NCBI GenBank assembly: GCA_025617745.1
Contig: CM046853.1
Span: 29,639,822 to 29,703,821 of the forward strand
Direction of reading: 5' to 3'
Length of the DNA: 64,000 nucleotides
From: Heliocidaris erythrogramma
Taxonomy: Eukaryota > Echinodermata > Echinoidea > Camarodonta > Echinometridae
Positions 1 through 12,132 of this stretch are shown here, piece by piece (position 1 is the stretch's first letter; the number at the start of each line of letters is the position of its first letter). Made by a program: the position numbers and the translations under genes. Under the pieces are notes generated by a model that had not been told where the DNA came from, did no database searches, and was given only the letters and a program-made list of their open reading frames with translations.

Positions 1-270
1 TTTATTGTATTTCTTGGATATGTTGGTAACTTTTGTGCAGTGGTGTTTGAAAGTGTTGAGGTGTATGACTGCCTGGAGTCTATACACCAAGTATAGTAAT
101 GACGCTATGAGTGGCATTATCGTGGTTGAGAAAACCACCATTCACTCTGCACAGACATGACAGAAGCACTTCATTGCATCACATGCATTGGTGTCCTCAT
201 TCCCCGTCCATAAGACTCTGCACGCAAGCGTGTGCGTGCCATCGAATAAGTGGTTTTCTCATCCACGATA
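1..270 (+). repeat. R1 dispersed repeat, terminal fragment with hairpin
   Basis: Positions 1-115 match the end of the R1 copy at 25270-26132 in the same orientation, including 'gtgtatgactgcct' and 'atgagtgg'. The following 118-265 is an imperfect hairpin: 'tatcgtggttgagaaaaccac' near 119-139 is mirrored by 'gtggttttctcatccacgata' near 242-262. The same hairpin closes the 25 kb copy. The body of this copy lies beyond the left edge of the window. Confidence 0.7.
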
Positions 271-424
271 TACATGTACACTGTAGCCCTAAATTTTAAT
301 GATTTAACACAGAAATGTTTGACCCCTAAATTAGATCTAACTTTTAGCTTTAGTCTAACAAGACTAGACTGTTTTCATTATTTGTTTTTACAATTTTAGA
401 ATCTTAACAAGACTGCGTCTCATA

Positions 425-1473
425 TATGCCTCCGCCTAACTTTAGTTGATGGTTTTGTTCTTGAAATATTGTGATAACCAGAATAAAAAGCCCACAATTA
501 CATGTTAATTGACCTCTTGAAATTGATCTTACACCATATATAATCCCAAAGTCTGATCACATTACCCCTCCTAGTCATGTAGTTGAGATATGGTGATAAC
601 AAAGCTAAAAATATATTAATTTTACATGTAATGACCTCATGACTTGTCATTTTTAATCATGTGAATTGGGTGTATACCATTTGATGGTAGATGAAATGGT
701 AATTGGACCAATTGATATTGGACCATACATGGTAATTGTACAAAATGGCAAAAAAGATTAGATCAAATGGCTATTGGACTAATTGATATTAGACAGAACG
801 TTAGAGTGTATGATGATTAGACCAAATAGCTTCAATGGACCAAATGGCAATCAACCATTTTAATCCTCTCTATATATGGTAGTGAGCAGCATGTACCATA
901 CATGTACATACTTCATAAATTTTATTGAAACAAATGGTCATTAGTCTTAATGGTAATTAAACCAAGTCGTAAGTAGACCAAATGTTCATTATACACAATG
1001 GATATTAGACCAAATGGGTGTACATGTACATGTAGATGAAGTGACCTTAGGCCAACTGAAGTTAGATCAGCAGAAATATGGACCACTTTGGTATTGGACT
1101 AATTGGGTTTAGACCATTTGATGATTAGATCAAATGGTAAATGGACAAATATATAATGGCTCAAATGGCAAAAAAAATTATTACACAAAATGGCTATAAG
1201 TTCAAATGTTTACAGACCAAATGGTTATTGGCATCAGCTGTATTTTGTAAATAGTAACAAGTTTGAAGTTCATACCTCGAAAGGGTTCTTGAGAACAGGA
1301 ATAAAACCTGAAATTTTAGATGTTGACCTCTATGACCTTTGACCTTCGACCTCTGTACCCCAAAATCTAATCAGATCAAGCGAAAGATGAAACAAAAAAG
1401 TAGGATGGACGGACGGACGGACAACCCGAAAACATTAATGCCTCCGGCACCACCTTCAGTGGACGGAGGCATA
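425..1473 (+). mobile_element. TATGCCTCCGC-ended non-autonomous element
   Basis: The left end reads tatgcctccgcc (425) and the right end ggaggcata (to 1473), which are inverted. Near the right end are one degraded copy of the 'ccaaaatctaatcag' monomer (about 1360) and the run gacggacggacgg (1408-1421) followed by 'caacccgaaaaca'. The same right-end architecture recurs at 19380, 45760 and 51290. The middle (680-1230) is a degenerate minisatellite on 'gaccaaatggttatt'. I see no coding capacity. It probably moved with a transposase supplied elsewhere, but the superfamily is not clear. Confidence 0.6.
680..1230. repeat. Degenerate minisatellite, ~16-bp unit 'gaccaaatggttatt'
   Basis: Phrases such as 'ggaccaattgatattgga', 'gaccaaatggctatt' and 'agaccaaatgggtg' recur every 15-25 bp with much divergence. 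The same unit family appears at 48040-48150 and 49135-49500. Confidence 0.7.
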
Positions 1474-2205
1474 AGAAGTTTGAAAACGTTTCGACAGAGA
1501 TGGTCCAACATTAAACAATGAGAAAATTCATTTGTCAAGTAAACCTTTAAATTTTGTATTTGTAAGTTTTTTTTGCTATAACCAGAGTCGAGTCTAGACT
1601 AGTCTAAATACATTTACACTGTAGGTACACCCTATCCCTTAACTATACACAGTGCGACAGCGCTGTATGACCTGCCCATTCTCTAGCGTTGTGAACCGCG
1701 ACTACAAAAGTGCGACTACATGCTTTTCGCTGAAATAACATATTTTTCATCAAAAAATTTAACTAAATAAAACTTCAACTATTGATTGATTGCATTCATT
1801 AAGTTAAATTTAGTTAACCAACTTAGAACTTACCAAAAACGATGATTTATTGCGTCATCTGCCTACAGTTGAATGGCAGAATGTATTTCGCGCTGCACTT
1901 TTTGAAAGGTCACACCCGTAATATACACAGCACTGTCGCGAAGCGCGACCGCGATGGACAGGTTTTGGCAGTCAAAAGTTGAAATTTTATACCCTGTGGA
2001 CATTGCCTGATGGCTTGTTCGGGATCGAACTTCAACGAATCCATCCAAGCAATCGCTTTCATGTGAGTATAACGTAAAATTGGAAGTTTAACATACATTT
2101 TAAATTAATTTTGTACATTGTTTTTAGTGACATTGAAGGGTGTCGCAACGAAAGTCTACATCAGTCACGTCAATACATGTATGTAATGTATTAGACCAAA
2201 AGCTT

Positions 2206-2280
2206 CAGTCTCTCTGTATCATTGGTTGTTCCGCTGAGACTACGTCTGGCTGCACTAGACCTCCGTACAGAGAGACTGAA
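2206..2280. repeat. Hairpin with 15-bp stem
   Basis: TTCAGTCTCTCTGTA (about 2206) is mirrored by TACAGAGAGACTGAA (to 2280). A small inverted-repeat element or a structured site; no function is assignable. Confidence 0.7.
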
Positions 2281-2531
2281 TGCTCACATATCGCGTAGTG
2301 TGTGGACGGTCATATCATTGAATAGTCTCCGCCCATTGACCTCTTTGATAGACGTGATCGTGAGCGCACGCACGTTGTAGACATATGTACAGATAATAGA
2401 ATTGACCCCGGAACCGGAAGCGGTTCTCGGGAAAGATCGCCATTTTATTATTTCTCTGTGTGTTTGTGTATTGTGTAGCATGCATTCAGTGGCGTACGCG
2501 TTAACAGTGCAGTAACCGGAACGCAGCGAAC

Positions 2532-2565
2532 ATGGTAGTGAACCGACCTCGTAGCCGGCTGCTAG
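2532..2565 (+). CDS. Possible first coding exon of an unknown gene
   Basis: An ATG at 2532 opens 11 codons (MVVNRPRSRLL plus one base) that run directly into a strong donor, CTAG|GTAAGT. The 250 bp upstream is relatively GC-rich and contains CCGGAAG (ETS-like), as in a promoter and 5' UTR. I could not find a following exon on the plus strand in this window, and the site lies in what should be intron 1 of PDCD6IP on the other strand. It may be chance, a pseudogene or a mobile-element exon. Confidence 0.25.
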
Positions 2566-4239
2566 GTAAGTCCTAATTCTATTTCAAATCGTTAATTTTT
2601 GTTATAGATATACCTAAATAAGGTCTAGGCCTAGATCTTTCTAAGTTAAGTAAATAATATCTACCACTTGGTACTTGGTTGATATCCTCCAAAAGACGCT
2701 GTAAAGGTGTTTAAACTGGAGGTGTGTCGTGAACGGTCACCTATTTAAGTTGCTGGTTTTGAAATAACTTTAAGTGATGCTTTGAGGGTATTTATAGATG
2801 GCTGGCTAACTACTGAAGGGGGCAGGCTATTCCAGTCTTTTATGGTCCTTGGGAAAAATGAGTATGCATACGTCAGTCCTGACTTGATTTACGTTGAACT
2901 GTTGATCATGGCCCCGTCTTGCCCGACTTTCCTTTAGTGAAATGTATGTCTTGTAATTTATATCCACAAGACTATGGAGTATCTTATAAAAACAAACAAT
3001 GCGAGATCTACGTCTTTCCTCTTGAAGCGAGAGCCAACAGAGAGAATCCTTTAAAGCAGTAACACTTGAGTCTCTCCCATATATTCCGGTGATGAATCTA
3101 GCTGCTGCATTCTGGACCTTTTCAAGCTGGTTGATGTTTTTGGTTGTATATTAAGGGTCCCAGGCAGAAGAAGCATAGTTAAGGTGGGGTTTAACTAACA
3201 TGGAATATAACTTCTCCTTCGTTGTGGTAGAAGACTGATAAAAGTTTCTTTTCAAGAAGTTGGGTACTTTCATAGCCTTACATTTGGAATGTTCGACTTG
3301 TTTATTCCATCTCATATCGTTCTGTAGGATAATACCCAAGCATCTACTGTGATTGGTCTCCTCAAGTTCGACTACCATCATCTGGTAAGATTTCCTGGTT
3401 TGCTTTTTACTCCTAGAGATCCGCATGGTGGTACATTTACTCGGGTTAAAGGTCATTCCCCAGGTCTTGGCCCACACAAGCAAAGCTTGCAGATGCTCCT
3501 CGTCTCTGGGAGATGTTATAGTGCTATAAATTAGACAATCATCCGCAAAGAGCCTAGTAGTACTATGCACTCCACTTCCGATGTCGTTTATATGAAGAAG
3601 TAAGAGATGAGGCGTGAGAACTGTTCCTTGCGGAGCTCCGCTGAGCACTGTAATCCAATCAGAACATTTTCCGTTCACTACAACTCTCTGGGATCTTTTG
3701 GTGAGGAAGGATGTTATCCACTCTTTGGTTTTAGATCGGATTCCATAAAAGTCCAATTTAGTGAGAAGGCTATGATGAGGCATGACATCGAAGGCCTTTG
3801 AAAAGTCCAATATTGCCATATCAGTTGTCAGGCCAGAATCAATGTTCTTGGTAAGGTCATGAGTAGTCAAAATGAGCTGGGTCTCACAAGATCTTGCCTT
3901 TCGGAAAGCGTGCTGGTTGTCCGAGAGAATGTCCCACTGAGTTGTGAGACATTAAATTTGAATCGATGATGTGTTCCAGCAGTTTACAGCAAACGCATGT
4001 CAGTGAAACTGGACGATAATTGGCTGGATTGGTTGTAGGCCCTTTCTTATAGATAGGTGTAATGTTTGCTCTTCTCCAATCTTCCGGGAGGTCGCCCAGG
4101 TCAAGAGACTGTTGAAACAAATGCCGCAGTACAGGGGCAATTTCGTCTGCTGCTAGTTTCAAGGCTTGGTTTGGGATTTGATCTGGTCCGATGGCCTTTG
4201 AGGTGTCGATGTTCAACAGCAGCTTTCTTACTCCCTCAG

Positions 4240-5839
4240 CAGGGATGTAGCTACGGTGGGCGGCAGTGGGCGGGCCCGCCCACCACTCACATTTTCCGCC
4301 CGGCACTCGGGCTGAAAGTCAGTCTCCCGCCCACCACTATTTCCCCAAACTTGATGTGTATTAATTGCCCCAAAACACACATATATTGATATTGTCCATA
4401 AATATTATTTCTTGACTTGTAAGTATAGTACACTCGTATAACCTGAAACTAAAGTGAAAATTAAATAAATTGATTGTAATCCGAACGTACGATAGCTAGC
4501 TAGCTACGTATACGCCTCCGGCCGCGCCTCCGGCCGCATCTCCGGCGGCGTCCGCAACCAAGGGCCCGGGGACATATCGCGTGAGGTTGGTTCGCAATAA
4601 GATGATTTCCTATTGCAAAGGCAGTCAAATTCACTCAAAGCGTCATTACTATACTTCGTGTGTAGAATCTAGGCAGTCATACACCTCAGCACTTTCCAAT
4701 ACCACTGCACAAAAGTCACTAACATTCACTCAAAATCGGCATTTAATTTAAAAAAACCGACACCAACATATCCATGAAATACAATAAATTCAACTTACCG
4801 ATGTTGGAAAAGGTAATTTCAAAAATGAAATCCGTAATTTACCGTCAATTATGGCGAAACGGGGTATTGGAGGTCATTGTGTACATTTCCTGATCGCCGC
4901 GAGCGCAGACTAGACGTCTCCCCCCAAAAATTTGGTCATTAAAAATTCTGTCCTTATCGCACACACGTAAAAGTCCCAATTTTCTGCAGGCGCGATCGTA
5001 GAGATCGATGGTTTGCACGCGATACCGAGTTCCTTTGTGGACAAAATTTTATTGGCCGACTTCAGTCTAAAACATCGGCGGAATGAAAACATGCGATCGT
5101 CAAAAAAATCTGCGGGAATTTCTTCGGTTTTGGACATGATTTTGACATTGGATTTTGCTGGAAATATCAGAAGTTCTTCCTAACGGCCATTTGAGGTAGG
5201 AGTGAGATTTTTAAGAGCTGAATTTGATAGGAAGTATTTTAAATATTTTTTCCTCCCCCATAGGCTACCTGGCTTTAGTACATGCGATAGAAAATTCGTA
5301 GTATTTTTGCATTAGTCCCGCGCAGTGGTCAATATGACCACTATCAGTATTACGTGGTGTGGTCAAGTTGTGGGCACAAAAAAGGAAAGGCGTTACAGAG
5401 TGAAAGTGAAGCTGACTTACTAGTACAGCAGAATGAATGAAACAACACAGCTATTTGTTTGTTTTTTATTGCATTTAATTCATTATCCATTTCATACATT
5501 TTATTCAGGATAAATAATGACAATGTAGTGTTATAAATAATGATATCTAGTACTAACTAATGCAGTATGAATTTGTTTCAGTTACAGCCATTCATGTGTG
5601 ACTCATTTAAGTCATTTGGGTATCTAGAAATTGGGATTGTGGGCCTTAAATATTGTATAAGGCAAAAGCTTAGGGGGCGCTGCCCCCTGAACCCCCTCTG
5701 CGGCGTTGCCCGGAACCCCTGGTCGATAGTCGTGAAGCTGAGTTCGCTGCGCTCACTCGACTCCACACCTATGCTCCACACGCAGGTCAAAGTCCATGAG
5801 GTTGCACCCACCACTAAAAATGCTCTAGCTACAACACTG
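4240..5839. mobile_element. Non-autonomous hAT-like DNA transposon, 1600 bp, nested in the retrotransposon
   Basis: The 8-bp sequence tccctcag occurs at 4232-4239 and 5840-5847, immediately outside the element. Removing 4240-5839 plus one copy joins the retrotransposon frame. The ends are inverted: CAGGGATGTAGCTACGG on the left against CAGTGTTGTAGCTAGAG (reverse complement of the right), i.e. CAGNGNTGTAGCTA. An 8-bp duplication and CAG-type ends are hAT hallmarks. No transposase is visible. A copy of the R1 repeat occupies 4617-5330 inside it. Confidence 0.88.
4617..5330 (-). repeat. R1 dispersed repeat copy inside the hAT element
   Basis: Runs such as 'aaaatcggcatttaattt', 'gatgttggaaaag', 'cattgtgtacatttcctg' and 'ggccatttgaggtaggagtg' appear in the same order as in the copies at 56180-56860 (same orientation) and 25270-26132 (opposite). 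ORFs across it are short and not recognisable, so I treat it as non-coding. Confidence 0.75.
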
Positions 5840-6670
5840 TCCCTCAGTATCAATGAAAATGGGCGGCATCTCCGGGAAGGGATTCCCAGGCATAATTAGG
5901 TTTGAAGTGTGGTTCTGATCATTATTGAAGACGCTTTCGAACTGACTTGAGAGTGCGTGAGCTTTATCCTGATCACTGGTTTAAATCCGGTCATCAACCT
6001 TCAGGGGCTGGATACCTACATTATCCTTTCTTCTGGAGCGTATAAACCGCCAAAAGTTCTTGGTGTTAGCACTATCAGTCCCTAATATACTGTCTATGAG
6101 CAGCTCTAATGGACTTATTGGCTCGTTCTCGTATTTTTGTGAAGTTAACCCAGTCAAGTTGTTTTCCAGACTGTTTAGCCTTGATATAGGCTTTCTCTTT
6201 CTTACTACATAAACGTTTGAGGCTATGTGTAAACCAGGGTTTGCGAATGTTCTCTTTCACTGACTTTTCACTGAAATTATTGCCTTTAGAGTATCTCTGA
6301 ACCATGTCCAGTTTTCCTCAACGGATTTGGAATTTGGGTCTCTCTCGAAATAGTCTGCGTTTAGATCCTTGGCTTTAGCTTTGAGATCTTCAAGAGCGAC
6401 ATTCTTCCACAGTGATATTTTACGTGGTGGTTTCTTGGGAAGATTGGTAAAGATGGAGAATTTACCGCTGCGAGAGCGCACGCATTTCAACGTACCTATT
6501 CTATGGGGAAGGTTGAGAAATGTCAGAAATATTAAAGATTTCCCCTAGACGGTTATTTCTGTCTAGGCCTACAATCATGTACCTACAGTACAGGTATCCC
6601 TATGCACAAAAAAATTGAATTCACGCATTAAAAAACAATCATTTGCAGTAGTCTACTAGGAAAAGTGGCA

Positions 6671-6823
6671 TTCTCGTGAAATAAGCCACCCCGCATTCAC
6701 TTTGTACATGCAGTTTATTGCGTGTAATTGCCCATCTATGATGAGGGTTCACATCCCCCATTGACTTTACACGGCAGTGTGTGTGTGTACACACTCGATG
6801 ACCGGTGGCTTATTTCACGAGAA
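6671..6823. mobile_element. Hairpin MITE, 20-bp perfect inverted ends
   Basis: TTCTCGTGAAATAAGCCACC (6671-6690) is mirrored exactly at 6804-6823. The element is 153 bp with no coding capacity. Its ends resemble those of the hairpin at 28850-28980 and, more loosely, the R1-associated hairpins. Confidence 0.8.
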
Positions 6824-7010
6824 GGCCGGAAAAGCTCGAAAACGTCAAGGCTCGAAAACGTCAAAGGTCAATCACACACATTCAGTGAATCACCATGATC
6901 ACAGACACACTGTGACTGTCAGAAACGACCGTGACTGAAATTCAACACAACAGACGTCCGGTTACATACACAAAACGCAACATATGGGACAACAATACAT
7001 CATTGCTTAC

Positions 7011-7216
7011 TTTGACAGCATATCCAGAGAATTGGCATGTTTATCCAGTTTCCTGCACACAGTGTTGGTCCTTTGTTTCGAAAAATCCTTGATTTGTTGG
7101 GAAAACTCATCCGCTTCTGCTGAATCAGAGTAAGTATTCTTGATAAAGTTTTGTAAGGGTCTTTGAAGCTCCACTTCGGAGCTATTTTTCAGCGATACAG
7201 CAAGGAAATTCGCCAT
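7011..7216 (-). CDS. PDCD6IP: PDCD6IP (ALIX) first coding exon, Bro1 domain start
   Basis: Sixty-eight codons from an ATG at 7216 to a donor (TCAAA|GTAAGC, exon end 7011). The peptide begins MANFLAVSLKNSSEVELQRP and ends with LDKHANSLDMLSK. It aligns along its whole length with the N-terminus of ALIX, including the conserved K(T/N)SEV(D/E)L and LDKH segments, which open the Bro1 domain. ALIX is a cytosolic ESCRT accessory protein that binds CHMP4 and TSG101 and acts in multivesicular-body sorting, membrane repair and abscission. The exon breaks in phase 2 just before the expected 'YYDQ' segment. No second exon was found at lower coordinates, so the rest of the gene probably lies beyond the left edge, with a repeat-filled first intron of at least 7 kb. 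Assignment rests on one exon. Confidence 0.85.
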
Positions 7217-8507
7217 TTTGGTAGTCTAACAATTCAGACCCGAATACAAAATTTGGCTCGCCTGTCTACTTCCCGTGCGTGGCGCGTACGTATGTAGAGC
7301 AATGTCAGAATTTATTTGTTCGTCAAAATAAGTTTTTGCACTAGACTACGCGATCTTGTATTTTGTTTTTGTGCTTTAGTTAGGTATGACGTTATGCTAG
7401 CTTTTCATCACGAGAGCTTTACTCAGCTATTCCCCCAAAATGTATTTAACTTATTATAATGCTCTGAATATATAGAGTTCTGCAGGATGAATAAATGAAC
7501 GAAACATAATTTCACATAAATAGCCTGTATGAACAGTAGTGTATCCCCAAACTCATACCAGCTCATAATGAGCCAAACATAATTAATTTAATCTTGGGGA
7601 AAGGAGGGGGAGGGATGGGGGACAAATTGCCACCTGCCCCCTTCCAGTAATCTTCCAGTGCTGGGGAACATATATGCATCTACACTAATCACATTGGAAG
7701 AGATCTTTACAATTTGCAGATAAACAAGATAATTTGAAAGTTCACAGAGTAAAATTTCTGAAAACAGTTGGTTTCTATTAAATTTGACATGCTCGCTAAA
7801 AAAATAATCTTGTACGATTATGTCTCATTTACTATTGTAACATCCATTCATCTATCAACTGTCTTAGGAATACAACATACATAAGTGTCGAAGCATTGCT
7901 GATTTTGTACCAAATTTTATTTCTTGTTTTAAATTGTGTTGTTCATTAATTACAAATGCAGTTACTTCTTTAAAGCAAAAAAGTATTACAATTTATATTG
8001 AATTTCGTCACTATAGGAAGCATGTAAAAGAGTACGAATTTGCATAAGATTTCAGATGTATCACTCAAGTGAACTTCAAAACAAGCATTACAACCGTGAT
8101 AAAAATACCGGTACTGTTTTCTTCAGAATACTGTAATGTATTATCAAGGATTTGGGATCCTTCAAAATATGCAGCATATTTATTAGCATATTTTTGACAA
8201 TTCAAGTACTGGTATGTAATAAAATAAATTTTTGAAGATGTATAAAAAACAAATTGGAGAACTCTTGCCAAGTGCTTATCGTCTTGATGTTGATGACCCC
8301 ATCTTGACATCACGTTATCTTTTAATACCAAATACACTTAACAATACACTCATAATGGTATACAAAAACAGAAAAATAAACTTATCTAAGATAAATGAAT
8401 TCTTTAATTTACGTTTCATTAGACAAAGTTTACATTTCATTAAATTCATTTGAGTAGTAAAATAATCTAAATTAACTAAATTCTATGTCCTTCCTTTCAG
8501 AATCAGC

Positions 8508-8675
8508 AGACTGCTATATAAATGGAATCACACTATCAATGAGTCATTATTCATTCTCTATATACCAAATGTCCAATTGATGGCTTTACTAAGACTGCTA
8601 TATAAATGGAATCACATTATCAATGAGTCATTATTCATTCTCTATATACCAAATGTCCAATTGATGGCTTTACTA
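8508..8675. repeat. 84-bp tandem duplication, two copies
   Basis: The block starting 'agactgctatataaatgg' at 8508 repeats at 8592 with about one mismatch through 'gatggctttactaa'. Near identity indicates a recent event. Confidence 0.9.
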
Positions 8676-10145
8676 AGAAAGTTCAGTTCTTCAGATGATA
8701 TGCATACTTTTATTTCAGTTAATTGTATCATAAAAGTGACAATACTTTATAAATTATGCAGATACATTGCATTCCTTAATATTTATCTTTTCATACAGTA
8801 ACCAGTGTACACACTATATCAGTTAAATAAGCTGATCAGAAATAATCAATTCTGTCAATAAAATTTTGTCATAAAGATAAAAAGTAGAAATTGCTGTAAT
8901 CTAGAAATAAATTATTTACATCTGACGTAGACATTATTCTGCTGTGAAGGAACAGGAACATAATCTAACTATAAAATGCAATGCATTAAAAAATGACCTG
9001 AAATCTACTACACCAATATATTCAACATAATCATACTGAAATTGGATAAAAGTTTTCAATTCTTTAAAAAATATATATTACAATGATTTGATTCCGCAAA
9101 AATTGTTGCTAAATTCACAACAGAACTTAAAATCATTTTTAAAACCTGTGAGAATCCTCAAAGGCAACCTGGACCCAAGAAAAAAATTGCAATAAAAGTT
9201 TTAAAAAATAAGGAAATTCGGACAGCTATTTATTTGTGATATCATTCTGAATATAAAGATCTTTCTCTCTCTTATTGGATATATATTGGGATCTCGGTCA
9301 TGAAAATGTAATATCATAGCATCACTTTTAGTATTTACAAATTATTTTCAACATCTGATATAATGAAAATATATGAATACAAAATTACTCCAAATCTCCC
9401 TTTTTCTTGATGTGTTATATACATATATAAAAAAACCTACATACATGTACAATAATTTGCACAAAGCACATACAGATAAAGCAGGTAACTATTAAAATAG
9501 CTTGGACAAAGGCATAGGGAGATCTGTGTTGGGGGAAAAAAACAAAATGTTTTTTTTATCAGACGTTGGAATTTTTTTCCCGTACCTTTTTCAACAATGA
9601 TTGAACTGCCAAAAAGAGGTTCTTCATATCAATGACAGTAACATCAAAAAGTACCAAAGCACTTTATGAATTCTCGCTACCCCAAATACGCAATTTCGCC
9701 AACAGATGGCGTTTGTCATGCAAACCACGCATGCGACAATATCCCGATTGGGTCGACAAGTGCTTGTCTTTTTGCATTGAAAATGTACACAGGTATTACA
9801 AAAATCCTAGAGTTTGAGTAAAAAAATTAAGCATTTTAGCACTCATTTTATCCATAAGCCGTAGTATTTCAATATGGACCGGAAATGAAGTTGACGAAGA
9901 CGCGGACCATTTCCATGCATAATACTGCCCTCTACATAGAAAAATTGCATATTTGAGGTAGCGAGAATTAAAGACTTGGAGAGAAATCAAACATACCAAT
10001 ATTTCAAAATAACTAGCTCATATTAGATTACCTGGAAAAAGATGTAAGTTTTGAGTGATTTTTTGAAAGTGGCAAGACAGATTATTTCTCTGATATCATA
10101 TGTGATCTAAACATTGAACAATCAAAAACTTTCTTATTCTATGTT

Positions 10146-11070
10146 CAATTTTAAAGATCACATTGCAAGAAAATCACAAATATGGCAATTAATGTATCAC
10201 TAGAAACTGGGAAGCTTACAAATGGCAATCGTATAAGTTTTATGTCAACTGCGTATCTGATGATTATAAAAACATAAATAAAAGCTCTTCTAAGCATCTG
10301 GAATATCCGAGGATTCGCCAGAAATATAGCGATGTTTTGATGTCGTCACACAAGGGATCGATCCTGCTTAAGCAGACGACGTCCTATAATGAATGAACGT
10401 AATTGCAATGCAATTATTTATCAAATTATAAAGAGTTTGGTATATTTAACATGACCTTATTTCACACCATTCTAAAAGGGAAAGTGAAACTGATTCTGAT
10501 AACTAAAACCGTTTGATTGTAAATACACAGGAGAAGGGTCAGCCCTCCGAATAATATCACAGATTGTATTCGTTCCCTCTTGAAACGCCGAACATGCCCC
10601 GGTGCAAGCAGCTGAAAATACAATGGCGTCTTATTTTGTTTACAAGTGACTGATTCCTTTATTTTTTTAACGCTGCATTTTTCATCAAAATAATACCATA
10701 CACAAAGTTAAGAGTGAGGCAACAGACTAACATTAAGACTGATGCTAGTCAAGTAAGAGAAATAAGTGAAGAGGAGATGACAAAACAGGCACTGAAAAAT
10801 GTGTAAGATGTTATGGGACATCGTCTGCTTAGACAGGACTGGTCCTTCGTGTGTCGTCACACATCTCAGCAGCGTTCAAGGAGCTCTTCAGCTGCTATAT
10901 CGGGGGCTGTATTTTACCGTTTTATAATTGATAATAATCATTAATTCAAATGTTTCCAAGCGTTGAATTTGGATAACCTTGTATAATTTATGCCATCTAT
11001 GCAATAATAAGTATTAAGCCAATATTTATTTTGATGGAATTTTCTTGCAATGTGATCTTTAATAACTTTT
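10146..11070. mobile_element. Foldback element, about 925 bp
   Basis: The outer arms match: 'aaagatcacattgcaagaaaat' (about 10153) is mirrored by 'attttcttgcaatgtgatcttt' (about 11039). Inner arms also match: 'cacacaagggatcgatcctgc' and 'taagcagacgacgtcc' (10345-10385) are mirrored with mismatches at 10815-10860. The 400-bp centre has no clear ORF. Confidence 0.65.
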
Positions 11071-11695
11071 TTTTATTAGTCTACTTCTGCTCAGACCAGC
11101 ATTGCATAAAGGTTTAATTTCCCTTTCATGAAAATGCAGTACTTCTAAAGTAATCATATTCTTCATGAAGATATAGAATTTCAGAGCTGGTATCTTTTAC
11201 AGACTTCCACCTCCAGACAACTACAGGGTTCTACCCCCTTAACTTGACGTATGGTGTAGGTGTCCTGGTTTAGGTGTCTTGGTAGGTGTCAGGATGTATA
11301 GAGGGTAGTTCTCATGGGTCAGGGGTAGTTTTCCTAGATCCATGAAACACACACATCTCTACACATACAAATAGAACATGAGGTCATAAAAATGAATATA
11401 TGTACATACATGTACATAACACAAAAGGGCCAAATGTACTATATGTAGGTGAATATAACCCTAGACCATTATCCCATGATTCTATTCTTTTCTCTTTCTT
11501 TTCTCTTTGGTATGCATACTGGTGGCCTCACCCTTCGAACTGTTCTTGAGATATTGCAAAAGAAATTGTTACCGGATGGACATAATACAACCCCCCTATC
11601 ACAATGCTTCTGGTAACGTCTTCAATGTCATGGCATACAAAAAGCAAAGGAGAAGAAATGTTCTGATTATTGCACAAACATCATGTATTACAGTC

Positions 11696-12132
11696 TCATT
11701 CATTACGTGCACATTGTTGAAATGCTTCCACTATGCCCTCAGCTGGTTTAGACAGTCCAACATCAAGCAAATTCACAAACAATGCTACCACTACTCCTTT
11801 GGGAATATGAGAAGCACTTGGTGATTCACTGTCAAATTGACTACTCTTATCAGACAAGTCTCTTTTTTCGCACTCTGCATTATTGCTAGTTCTATCACTA
11901 TAGACATGGGTTGGAGCTATACTCAGCATGCTACTAAAGCCCATAGCTCCACCACTATGTGCTACAAAATGGCGCGTGGGTCGACATTGTCCATGATTCT
12001 GCTCTTTCTCTAAGACCGTCCAGCCCATTGCGTAGCAGTACTCGTTGGTGGGTTTCGATTTGGCAATGGGAACAGGCTTCCAGATTGTTTCCACTGTGTC
12101 CTTCTTCAAGTAACCAGGGAGGAGAGTTTGAT
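11696..12132 (-). CDS. LACTB: LACTB exon 7, HSG motif and C-terminus (aa 403-547)
   Basis: Begins DQTLLPGYLKKDTVETIWKP. Contains YAMGWTVLE, then RHFVAHSGGAMG with the third catalytic motif, a serine/aspartate-rich loop, and the final VVVALFVNLLDVGLSKPA strand-helix before the stop at 11696. Confidence 0.96.

Larger units (their letters stand above)
2765..6490 (-). pseudogene. Degraded CR1/Jockey-like non-LTR retrotransposon, RT region
   Basis: On the minus strand, pieces in several frames give one polymerase in order. Positions 6490-6075 hold the endonuclease-RT linker (with KPWFTHSLKRL and a basic, lysine-rich stretch). Positions 6060-5848 continue it with 'ALSSQFESVFN'. Positions 4239-3884 carry the N-terminal fingers (IGPDQIPNQALKLAADEIAP, ANYRPVSLTCVCCKLLE). 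Positions 3870-3151 carry the palm (DFSKAFDVMPHHSLL, a degraded GAPQGTVLTP, catalytic FADD). Positions 3150-2765 carry the thumb and C-terminal part (QNAAARFITGIYGRDSS; WNSLPPSVVS). It is dead: an in-frame TAA interrupts after 'SSAWDP' (3150), there are frameshifts near 3880 and 6070, and a hAT element splits it at 4240-5839. It lies in the presumed first intron of PDCD6IP, in the same orientation. Confidence 0.9.
7217..11695. other. Intergenic region, PDCD6IP 5' side to LACTB 3' end
   Basis: No exon is recognisable. The first 150 bp should contain the PDCD6IP 5' UTR and promoter. The region also holds an 84-bp direct duplication at 8508-8675 and a long foldback at 10146-11070. The rest is AT-rich and featureless to my reading, with LACTB 3' UTR expected just below 11696. 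Confidence 0.5.

Noticed and set aside
3349..4389. Plus-strand ORFs at 3349, 3607 and 4066
   Set aside because: They are shadows of the minus-strand reverse transcriptase or cross the hAT junction.
8065..8801. ORFs of 73-90 codons
   Set aside because: AT-rich, overlapping on both strands and spanning a tandem duplication; no coding signal.
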